This document shows, one piece after another, positions 35,153 through 44,814 of a stretch of DNA of 64,000 bases. The position numbers and the translations under genes were made by a program. A model generated the notes under the pieces. That model did no database searches. It saw nothing but the letters and a program-made list of their open reading frames with translations, and had not been told where the DNA came from. Source of the stretch: Ophioderma brevispina (lineage: Eukaryota; Echinodermata; Ophiuroidea; Amphilepidida; Ophiodermatidae); contig JAMKCH010007088.1 of assembly GCA_023653785.1 (NCBI GenBank), forward strand, positions 1 to 64,000, written 5' to 3'. The stretch's first letter is position 1, and every line of letters begins with the position of its first letter.

Positions 35153-36424
35153 AACTTTGGGCATGGTAGTGTGCCAAGGGTAATAACAAGAAGCCAACCA
35201 GCTGTATGGAGTTAATCACATCCAGAAACTGTAACTTAATGGCTTTTGTAAAAGAAAGTTTATGAAAGCACTTTAAAAAGATGACCAATTTACTTCCTTA
35301 AAAGTGAATTTTTGGCATTGACTACTTCAACACATATATTTGAGTTGCAATCAAAACAACATCTGAAAGTCTTCAAGTTAATTCCAACACACCTAGGATG
35401 GAAAATCCAGAATTTAATCTGACAAATGTACCTACTCTACAGCAATCGATGGGGGGGGTAAAGCTGCCATCTTTTATTCCCCTGTGTGATATGTTACAAA
35501 GTCCACACATAATCCTGAAACAGCAAGCCAGCGAAATATATCATGTGACTTCAGCCAGTCTGGCCACAAGTCTCATCGGGCCTTGCAAACTTCCGTTGAG
35601 CACATAAAGGATAGAAGTACAGTTCATTTGTGGCAGAAAATAGTGTAAATATAAACATGGCGGCTTCCTTAAATCGTCTACTGGTCTACAAAAATTAAGC
35701 ATAAAAACATTGTTTTCTGTGCAAGGAATACTCCAATTACATTGATAACCATCTGGTATATCGTTTTTGGAGAATTTCATTATATATGTGCATATTCTGC
35801 TATGCCAATAAATTCTGTCACTTTACGGTCTCACTCCACTAACACACACCCATTGTGTTTCACTGGCCCGCCGCCCCTTGATTTTCAGTTTTTTGCATAA
35901 TTTTTTTTTTTTTAGTTTTCCAAAATCATTTAAAATCATCCTGTTTTTTAGCACCAAATTTTCAATTTGGCAAATTTTTTTATAAAAATTTTAAAAAATT
36001 TTTCATTTTTTCTCTTATTTTTCAGATTTTGGGACTATTTTAAGTCATGTTTTGGAGCTCCAGAAAAGAAAAAAAAATAAAAAAATAAAATTTCGCGCCG
36101 ACCCGACCCTACTCGAAAGGTCCTCTCGCCCGTAAAACAGGGTTTTCTTTTTTCGTCGCCTAAAGGGCAATACTTGATCCTCCATCAAACTTGCGATTTT
36201 GGTATCATTGGAACATTAGAAACAATTGTATTTTGTCATCACTCATCCTTAGGAATATTTTGGCTGACTACTTTCTACACACTAAAATATTGTTTGCAGT
36301 TTTGCAGAAATTACTTGTGCAGCTCTTCTTGGGCTATGGTAAAACATGCAGTTTACCACTCATTTGAAGTGGTATGTTGAATCAATGACATTTTGAAATT
36401 TAGAATTGTTGGTGATGTTAAATA
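35153..36424. other. Non-coding DNA, T- and A-run rich
   Basis: Mostly AT-rich; 35,900-36,090 is a mixture of T and A runs. No gene recognised. Confidence 0.55.
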
Positions 36425-37185
36425 GGCCCTCAGCTAGGAAGGTTTTTTTAATTGCCCCGTCGGAGGTCAGAAGGTTGAGAAGATTATTCTTATCCAAATT
36501 TTTCCGCTGAATCCGAAAATTGAAGTCTTGCATGCAGCAGCCGCCGGGTTTGTGGGTGGAAAATTGACTTTTTTAACATTTCAGTTACATTTTTAAAGAA
36601 ATCACCTCAAAATCATGTTTTTTGTCATAAAACCTTTATTTGACATCCCTAGATAATGATTTTTGTATCAATGAAAGCAAAAATTTACCTCTATGTACCC
36701 AAATAAAGCCTATATCACTTTAATGCTTATTTTGTTACTGAACAAGACGATAAATTCGTAATTTTGGGCAAAAAAGTGCATTTTTCGGGCATTTTTTCAA
36801 TTACCACCCGCAAAACTCACATATTATAAAACTGAAATCAAGTGCTTCATATAGGAGCCTATGGACTCATTTTCTTACTTTTCATCATCATATAAATGAG
36901 ACAGAATGGTGGCAATTTACCATTTGTCTTTACAAACAAAATGTGTCCAAGATTAAAATTCCTAAAATGACAATTTACCTATCAGAGGGAGGCAAAAGAA
37001 ACTGGAAACCCTGATTTTACTCGCCATTTTGCCTCTTTAAGTCGTATAATATCTCAACAATGTGATCAAAATGCTCATTTTCTTATTTAATTTTACAACA
37101 AAATCATTCTTTATCGGGTAAGTATTCACCAAGCTCTACTCTTTTTAACCAAACAATCGGTTTTGCGACCTGTCCCAGGGTCAAT
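36425..37185. repeat. Left arm of the 6-kb inverted repeat
   Basis: Reverse complement of about 41,745-42,497. The outer end is TAGGCCCTCAGCTAG-AAGG on both sides. Shared blocks inward are CCCCGTC, GAAGATTATTCTTATC, CCGCTGAATCCGAAAA, GAAGTCTTGCATGCAGCA, GAAATCACCTCA, AAACCTTTATTT and TTTGTCTTTACAAACAAAATG, ending near GCGACCTGTCC. The arm spans the 3' end of a coding tail and what looks like its downstream untranslated region. Whether the pair is one foldback transposon or two inverted copies of a longer repeat cannot be decided here. Confidence 0.8.
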
Positions 37186-37400
37186 TCAAATCGGATGAAT
37201 TCTGATGGCCGAATAATTTCATGGATGACCTTCTTGCTAACTTCTACACCCTCGTCATCCAAGAAAATAATCTCAAAAGTACGTAAACTTGATGTCAGGC
37301 TTAGCATAAGTTAATGAACATGTTCCATATGAAGAAAAAACCTTCCTATAAGAAATGCTTGGACCCAACATCACATCCTTAAAGGTTGTTTTGAATAATT
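37104..37400 (-). pseudogene. C-terminal coding remnant, unknown protein
   Basis: The minus strand from 37,307 to 37,104 encodes 67 codons ending in a stop, with segments RTFEIIFLDDEGVEVSK, EIIRPSEFIRFELTLGQVA and WLKRVELGEYL. A +1/-1 shift near 37,290 joins it to an upstream frame containing FKDVMLGPSISYRKVFSSYG. The sequence is of normal complexity and protein-like. The other arm encodes a related tail (see 41,698-41,805), and GQVA-P and KR are conserved between the two. I do not recognise the family. It could be the 3' end of a transposon gene or of a duplicated host gene. Confidence 0.5.
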
Positions 37401-37599
37401 CTTGCTATTATCACAGGCTTTTACCCATTAACATCAGTACTTTATATTTAACATAAGCATAGACATATACCCCTTTGTCATCGCATTTAAATATAATCCA
37501 TTGACAGATAGCACAACCGCCTACGTCATTCGAAATAACTGTAGCTCAGCCTAAACCTCACTTTTTCGAATGATAAAAAATGAATTTAAGATAAGGTGT

Positions 37600-38220
37600 G
37601 AGTAGATAGAAGATTATATTAGGTTGAGGTGGGGGTAGGGAAGAGGCGGAGTGAGGGGTATAAACGAAGAGGGATTGGGATGGGGGAGGTCGTGAGTGGG
37701 GGATGAGGCAAGAAAAAGTAGGAGGGGGTGAAGTGTAGGATAGGTGGGCGTATGGCGGAATAAGGTGGAGTGCGCATCGATGAGGGGGTGGGATGTTTAT
37801 ATGGGGTGGGAAGGTAAAGGGGATGAAGGATGGGCCGCGGGAAGGTGTGAGGTGTGGGGATGATTGGAGGGGAGTTTTACTGGAATGAGGGGGGGGTTGG
37901 GGCGTTTATGGCCGGAATGTGGCATAAAAAATTGCTGTAGGGGGCGGGGTGTTGGGTGAGATTGTTAGACATTGTGGGGTAGGTGGTGGGGCGATGACAG
38001 TTACTTGGGGATAATTGCTGCATCTGGTCGTCGGGGTGTATTGCTGAATCGTGTTAGGGTCGGAATTTGTGAGTGGTGATGATATAATTTTCCCTTATCC
38101 CCCTCCCGTTCCTTTTCCCCCCCCCCCCCCCCCCCCCCCCCCCGCCTTGGCGTTGCTCCCCCCTCGTTGGGCTGTCCTCTCTCCTTCCCTTCCCGCACCG
38201 TTCTGTTGGCTTACTCTATT
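37600..38220. repeat. Polypurine tract followed by a C run
   Basis: From 37,620 to about 38,050 the plus strand is G-rich with frequent GGGG and GGTGGGG units (for example GGGATGGGGGAGGTCGTGAG). At 38,117-38,143 the plus strand switches to 27 consecutive C and then a C/T-rich stretch. The arrangement can support G-quadruplex, triplex or G/C fold-back structures. Proline- or glycine-rich frames here are compositional. Confidence 0.75.
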
Positions 38221-38899
38221 CCCACACTGCTTAATTAGTGCGAACTCCGTCTTTGTGACGTTACCCCATATACAAATAATTGTTTCCCTTCTGCGGCCCG
38301 CTAAAACATAACAATTAAAAAACAGTAACTGAATATTTTCCATAACGTGTCTTTGATTTGTTTCCAGTATGAGGGTAAGCTAACCTATTACAGTAGTTAA
38401 TGATCACAATATCATTTTCTTAAGAGTTGGGTTTGCTCCCGAGATTTCCCGAGGTGGCGCCCTTAATTTTCTAAAAACAATCCTGTTTGTTAATATACAT
38501 AATGCCCTTGTTCACATAAATTACTAATCACTGTGTGAAATAGCTAAGGCTCAAACTGATGTTCTTCTATGGGGGAGAAACTCACACTTTGTAATATAAT
38601 TAAGTACCGGATTTTTTTATACGCATATCCTACGTCAAAAACGAAAAATCCGATACAACTCTCAAACTTTTGAATTGATCATTTTAGGTGGCTATTTTAG
38701 TTTAATAATCCCCGGCGTATGCAGGACCTGGTTTTAGAGGGGGGACCCCGAGGGCGTAAGGACCTTAAATAACCGAAATAGGCTGATTTTGCATATTTTG
38801 GCATGAACCCCCGTGGGCGGAGCCCCGATAGCACCCCCAAAATACGCCACTATTAATACACAAAAAAATATATTTACAAATCTCGATCGCCCGTTAAAC
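38221..38899. other. Non-coding DNA between the poly-C tract and the LINE
   Basis: No gene recognised. This might include the 5' part of the LINE, but no endonuclease or ORF1 motif could be found in any frame. Confidence 0.45.
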
Positions 38900-41681
38900 A
38901 TACACATTGTTTTGTACAGTGATAAAAGAGTGCAGTATTAGAAAATGTATAATATATACAAACGGTAGTGCTGGTCTGGTTGTTCAGATCAGAATAATAA
39001 AGTGCAATGTCAAAGCATGTGAAAGAGTACTAAATGTTTTTTATGGTTTGAGAAGCGCTCCTCTGAAAAGACAGTCAATGATTTCCTTGTTCAGGCTAAT
39101 GGGGGGGGCCCCCTTCAACTGATTTTAAGAAACTGCCAGTTTTATGATATCTTTATCCTTCCCATTTTTATACAATGGCTTCAAAGTAGTCTGCATGCTC
39201 TTTTTTATTAGCTTGATACCCCACAGCTTCAGAATAAAAAATGATTCTGACTAGGCTTATTTCAAAGGCAGCTTTTTATGTGACATTAATGGACACAGTA
39301 AATCTTGGTTTGGAGGGCCTTCAAGTTGAATTTTACGTTTGTTTTTATGATATTGCTGACTTATACTATCTTCTTTTGAGCAAGGAATTCTGCCCCCCTC
39401 TAAAAATGGCGTTATCAACGTTGCTACCCAAAAAATGGGGTCGTACCTTACTTTGTTAAAATTATCACCCTATTTCTCTCTTGACAACTGACTATAATTT
39501 TATTATAAAATAATGGCTTAACATCTTAAACTAAATGAATATTATTCATGAAGACCAAATGGTTTTATGAAAGAGGCGCAGTATTGGTTTGATCTGCATT
39601 GCCATATGCTGATATAAAGGGTATTCCATGGTCCATGGTTTTATTAGATATTTAAAGCTATCTTTGGAGCATGTTGAGCATACTTGATGTCTTAAGTCGT
39701 TTTAATTTAGGTGGATAATTTTATCAGTGGTTCAAGACATTTATAACATCAAAAGAGTTAATGAGTTTCTTAGTAGACCTATCGACATGCCACATGCAAT
39801 TTGCAAAGGCTGCTCTATTTTGTCTGTTCCTTTTTGCCATTGAAATCTTTGGCTATTCGCAGTATGATAAAATTAAAGGGTTTTAAGTTTGCAACTTTTG
39901 AAAAGACAATTATAGTTTGTTGGGCAGATGATACATATGTTTCCTACTGGGAATTGGAATCTTTCAAAGCCCTTTTCAAACACTTGAATAAATTACTTCT
40001 TTATCAATTGCATGATTAAACTTCAAAATCTGAGGCCATCGCCTTGGCAGGGACCGATTTTCATCCTTGAAAAGCAGGTCTACCTGAAATGAGATCAAAA
40101 CATTTGGAAGCTTTGGAGTTCTTTCTTGATACAATGCTCTTTTTGACCTCAATTTTAATTCCCAAACTTCAATCAAATTGAAAAATAACCCTTAACTGTT
40201 GGAGAAGTAAAAATGTATCGCTTTGGGGTAACGACTGTGATGAAGTCCGTTGTTGGTGCCGCACTTTGCATTTTTTTTATCTGTTTCTGTGTGGTAACAT
40301 TTCCAAATATGGTTTTCAGAAGATAATTGGTCTTTTTTATAAATTATTTGAAATGGTGGCAATGACATAGATTTTTTTTTTTTTTAAGCTGATGTCATTT
40401 GGCACTTGGGTTTGGGTGTGGGTACCCACCACAACCCTTGCTTCTTGCTGCTGTGGTGGTCTTCGCCCTGTGTCCCTCTTTTTTAATTTTTCGGGCTTTA
40501 AAACATAAATGGGATAAACAGGTATTGACCCCGACTACTCTCCCCCATTTTTTGGAAATCCCAGTGATTTGTTTTGGAACATTTTCATCCGGATTGGAAT
40601 CCGAGTCTTGTTTTATTACTCCATTTGTCAATTAAGTGAAAGCATTAAACTGTAATATTTATACAGAAACAAACACTACGATAGTGTTTTTTATCTTCAG
40701 GATAAAAATGTTTCAGCTGAAAACAAAAAGGTTATTCTATTACCCGATTTTGTCAAAACCGCTGAAATGTTGTTATTGAATTGGGGGGGGGGATACTTCA
40801 TCTCTAAAAAGAAAAAAAAAGCATTCGTTAATGAATGGTATTAGTTGGGATTTTGGTTTCCAACCACAATATATTCAAAGATAATTGTGTTTTAATATCT
40901 GCTTCCTCGTGGTGGCGAAAAAGTTCCAATAATTATGTCTATTCAATTCTGTTGAAGTTAAAATAAATTGGATTGATTTTTTAGATAATTAATTGGAAGA
41001 ATCTGACCTGGAACTGGGGTTCATAATAGTAACTTCAAATGTTTCAATCAGACCCAGTCAGATCTGTTTATGTTAAGCTTTTCCACGGGTCATTTTGCAC
41101 AACCAATTCCTTCACCAAGCGGAAATGTTGTTGTTTATCCAACTGTTACGTCTGTAATGAGTTGCCAGAATCAATGTACAATGTTTTTGTTTCTGATCTG
41201 TGGAATGTAACAAGATGTCTCCACTGGAGTGTTTTATATCATAATATCATCCTAAGGAGTCTTTTGGCGTTTTTCTAAGTTTGCGAAAATATTTGATATG
41301 AAAAAAAACGACGACCTCCAAGCAGACACTTGTCTAATTCCCCGTTTTATGCCGATATTTTTACAAGTTCAGATTTCACAAAATAACCCCAGTTTTGTCG
41401 CTTTTCAATTTGCTCAAATTAAAACAAAAAATTGAATTAAAATGGCTGAAAGTAAAGAAAGTCTAGAGCAGCATTTTCAAGAACTATTGGACTATTGACC
41501 TTGAAGCCTCATGATCTTTGTTGATGGTCATTGTGTACATTTTGTTTATAATCCATGGCGACTCAAATGGATATGAGAGAGGTGTGTGTTGTTTGAAAAT
41601 GTTTTTGTTCTGTCTTTTTGTTCTTCGTCCTGTTTTTTTCTGCAGTTTTGATAAATAAAAACCTATACAAGAAAAAAAAAA
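38900..41681 (+). mobile_element. L1/Tx1-like LINE, 3' part, pseudogenised
   Basis: Frameshifted pieces follow the order of an L1/Tx1-clade reverse transcriptase. GLEGLQVEFYVCF and LLPKKWGRTLL lie at about 39,311-39,450, and NYHPISLLTTDYNFIIK at about 39,460. The GFMK box is near 39,565. QRLLYFVCSFLPLKSLAIR precedes GFKFATFEK and the catalytic-type box ADDT (39,924 on; the first position usually F or Y is W here). KSEAIALAGT lies near 40,027. Downstream, 41,038-41,500 has PSFVAFQ and ESLEQHFQ phrases of the C-terminal region. AATAAA at 41,654-41,659 and an A run at 41,672-41,681 mark the 3' end. The longest remaining frame is 79 codons. Endonuclease and ORF1 were not seen, so it is probably 5'-truncated. 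Confidence 0.8.
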
Positions 41682-41697
41682 TTAAAGCACACACACA

Positions 41698-41805
41698 AAT
41701 AATTCTGCAGATGTTCTTATAAATTTGCATCCAATGTTAATCCACGGACAGGTCGCAAACCCGACTACTGTATTCAAAAGAGCTCTGCGAATACTAAACG
41801 ATTGA
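41698..41805 (+). pseudogene. C-terminal coding remnant, partner of 37,104-37,400
   Basis: The plus strand reads INLHPMLIHGQVANPTTVF then KRALRILND and a stop at 41,803-41,805. It aligns with the 37.1-kb remnant over the C-terminal GQVA-P...KR region and stop. The coding direction is outward, towards the arm's AT-rich tail, as in the left arm. The upstream part is cut off by the LINE's poly-A end at 41,681. Confidence 0.45.
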
Positions 41806-42497
41806 AATATCTTCTATTAAATTAAATCTAAGAATGAACATCTGTTGATCACACATGTTAGATATTGCCACTTAAGATGCAAAATGGCGCAGTGAAAATC
41901 GGATCCAGTTTCCTTTTGATTCACGTCTATGTGTTTAATGTTTCGTTTTGGGGAGTATTTTAAGAAAAATGGCAATTGTCGATCTTCTGACACATTTTGT
42001 TTGTAAAGACAATGGTAATTATCGCCATCTGTCTCATTTAATATGATGATAAAAATTAAGAAATGCATCCAAAGATTCTAGCTGAATCCATTATTTCGTT
42101 TTAATCACTTATGGAATTGGGTTGTTATTGAAAACAGGCCAAATTGCACTTTTTGCCAAAATTAGGATTGGTTTTTTTGCCTCCCTTCAGCTAACAAAAA
42201 CACATAAAGTGATATATGGTTTATTTGGCTAAATAGAGTACAATTCTCCTTTCATTTGATACAAAATCATTATCATGGGATGTAAAATAAAGGTTTATGA
42301 CAAAAACAGGATTATGAGGTGATTTCTTTAAAAATATTACTGAAATAGAAAAAGGTCAATGTTCACCACAACCCGCGGCTTGCTGCATGCAAGACTTCGA
42401 TTTTTCGGATTCAGCGGAAATTTTTAGATAAGAATAATCTTCTCACACATCGACCTCAGACGGGGCATAAAACCTTGCTAGCTGAGGGCCTAAAAAG
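41745..42497. repeat. Right arm of the 6-kb inverted repeat
   Basis: Reverse complement of 36,425-37,185, with the outer end CTAGCTGAGGGCCTA at about 42,479-42,493. Differences are substitutions and small indels. The bases outside the two ends (TTAAAT left, AAAAGAAG right) give no convincing target duplication; TA would fit but is uninformative here. Confidence 0.8.
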
Positions 42498-43555
42498 AAG
42501 ATGTACCTTTGCTTCATTTAAAAAAAAAAAACATTAGCACATAGCTTTTTTGCCCAATGTTGTGCGACACTTTAGTAGAGTCAGTTTTGGACATACAAAG
42601 GATTTTTTTTATAGTAACAACGTGTGGCTTAAAAAAATAATAACAAAAGTCAATGAAAAAAAGTATTGTTTTTTTTTTTTTTTGTATACAGTTATGTAGG
42701 GGAAGGGATGAAGGAGATACGTGAAAAAAATAGACTTTCAGATGGCAGACATTAAGTTAACAAAAATGTCATACCTTGAAAATTCTAACAGTATTCACAG
42801 TATTGGCAACCAAATCTGCATCTCCCTAAGACATGCATCCAGTTAACAAAACACAACAGAGAGCTTTATTGGTATGACCCTCATCAGGGGATATTGGCTC
42901 AACCTACTGATTATGAAAGTATGCATGATGTACTTCCTTGAAAAATCACTTCTAATGGGAGACCTTAATTACCTGAACTGTTATTTGCGAAAGATGTGAC
43001 AATATGTTACTCGGTTCCTAAACGTCCCATCCTCCCTTATGACATTACGATCTCTACAATATAGCAGAAATCGATGTGGTGTATGGAGTGCTTGCTACTT
43101 GCTGCCTGTGAAGTCGATGAAATCTTGCACCTCAAAATATGTGAGCAACTGACGAACCAACGAAAGAGAATCTGGCCATCACCAAGGGCAATTTCTTGAA
43201 TTATTCGCGTTAACAATCAGTGAGTTTGTCAAAGACGCCATGTCTCAATGCAATTCAAGATCCTAACGTTGAAACGTTGTAAAAGTGAAATGATGTGCAA
43301 GCTCGCCTACTCGTTACTTTCTTGCCAAAGGTTATTCTCGTCATTCAGCCTTGAGGATCTTATTTGCTTTCTGTGAAATAACTGTTGTGGATGTTGTTAA
43401 GGGGCATTTATCTTATGAGGGATGAAGTCACGTCAATGCTATCACAGGTTTTGAATAATAGAAACTTGTTAAATTGCTACTTATTGTTTGATTTATGTAG
43501 ATTTAGGGTAACTCTTACCTGGAAAAAAGGAAGGGTACCCATAATGTTACTTGAA
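42498..43555. other. Non-coding DNA with A and T runs
   Basis: A run near 42,520-42,532 and T run near 42,668-42,683. No gene recognised. Confidence 0.55.
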
Positions 43556-43724
43556 TTAGAGAATAAAAGATAGGATTTGTTGTTTTGCCTATCTAATATC
43601 GTGTCATAATGGATGGGCAGTCCAATATTTTGAGTAGTGGATGCCGGTGCAGCCGGACTGCCCATCCAATATGACATGATATTATATAGGCAAAACAATA
43701 AATCCTATCTTTTATTCTCATCCT
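43556..43724. mobile_element. Hairpin MITE, copy 1
   Basis: The arm GAATAAAAGATAGGATTT.TTGTTTTGCCTAT.TAATATC.TGTCATA.TGGATGGGCAGTCC runs left to right at 43,559-43,629 and returns complemented at 43,652-43,720 with few mismatches, leaving a loop of about 25 bases. Non-coding. The loop-side motif (GGATGGGCA, AATATTTTGAGTAGTGG, GCCGGTGCAGCC) is shared with 49,248-49,440, defining a family. A nearly perfect stem of about 70 bp would form if transcribed. Confidence 0.8.
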
Positions 43725-43892
43725 TATTTAGCTTTGATTGTCTTAATCAAAGAAAATATCATCTATTTCAAAAATATTAGTTTAGAAAGGCAAAAATTTT
43801 CCCCCCACTGTCAAAAATGAACTAACCCGTTCTATCCTCGTGCACTGCATAATCTTGTACATGTGTGTGTAAACATTTGCGAGACAACACGT

Positions 43893-43918
43893 TATCTAAT
43901 ATTGTCTCATATTAGATA
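43893..43918. repeat. Perfect 10-bp palindrome related to the hairpin MITE
   Basis: TATCTAATAT and ATATTAGATA flank the loop TGTCTC. Followed by GGCAAC, it resembles the inner arm phrase GCCTATCTAATAT of the 43,556-43,724 element, suggesting a broken relative of that family. Confidence 0.6.
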
Positions 43919-44445
43919 GGCAACAACCAATGTTTGTTTACTAAACCCCGCCTACTGAATAAGAATGAATATTCTCTATTTTCAGTTTAAACTGTTATCA
44001 TTGTAAGTCTTTCCTTTAGACCATTTTGCAGCACATCTTTTCTTGTCATATGCCAAGACATAGCCTTCCCCTGGTGTCCCATGCATCGCTGGCCTGCTGT
44101 TCTTACCATTCCTTTCATGTAGGACATTCTCTGATTTATCCAAGTGCACAACACTGTTTTGCAGGCAGCAGTGTTGACAGGCACAGAAATGTCAGCAATC
44201 TCAGTGCTTCTTGGCATGCCGATCTTCTCTGAGCCCGACGTACGCAAATTATGCAATTTTAATTTGCGAAACAAGACAACGTTCTTGGCAAAGAAAGCAA
44301 AAGGGGGGAAGTTGCGGAAGTAGAAAGGCGACTAATGGGGATAAGTTTTTTCTTCCATTCTTTTGTGATAGATATGTTTCCAAAATCATCCAAAGGTGGA
44401 TTGTATGAAAAAGGTAGCTGCAGGGTTTAGTAAGGTCAAAAAAAT
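43919..44445. other. Unassigned DNA with one GC-richer open stretch
   Basis: A 95-codon minus frame (43,987-44,274) lies in sequence GC-richer than its surroundings. It contains a GGAATG|GTAAGA donor-like site and an upstream pyrimidine-containing ACAG acceptor-like site. I recognise no domain, and the complementary strand is also open. It may be a host exon remnant or chance. Confidence 0.3.
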
Positions 44446-44762
44446 GTTTGCCGTAACCCGGCTGACCCTTAAAAAAAAGCAAGCTCAAAATTTTTATGCA
44501 AATTAGCACCAAAAAAAAAAATTACCAACCCATGATTTCATTTACAAATTTAAAAAAAATGTTTTTACCAACAGAAAGATGAAAAACATCAAAGTACGAC
44601 AAAACGACTATAACAAGTAAAATAAACAATTTTTGATATGCCACTGAAACAACTTTAAATGGCAGCATGTTGTATTGATTTTAGAGTAACATTGTGAAGT
44701 TAATCGAAAAATTTAAAAAAAAGTCTGACTGACCCTGATATTTTTCCTCCGTTACGGCAAAC
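44446..44762. mobile_element. MITE with GTTTGCCGTAAC ends, copy 2
   Basis: Perfect 12-bp terminal inverted repeats GTTTGCCGTAAC (44,446-44,457) and GTTACGGCAAAC (44,751-44,762). The 317-bp body is collinear with 33,275-33,587. Flanks are A/T runs, so target duplications cannot be judged. Non-coding. Confidence 0.8.
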
Positions 44763-44814
44763 AAATATTTTTTTTTTAGGTCTAATCCGTATCCAGACCT
44801 GGAAATTACTATAT

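Noticed and set aside
40395..40635. Opposite-strand 78-codon frames as a small gene
   Set aside because: They overlie the LINE remnant and are shadows in its frameshifted sequence.
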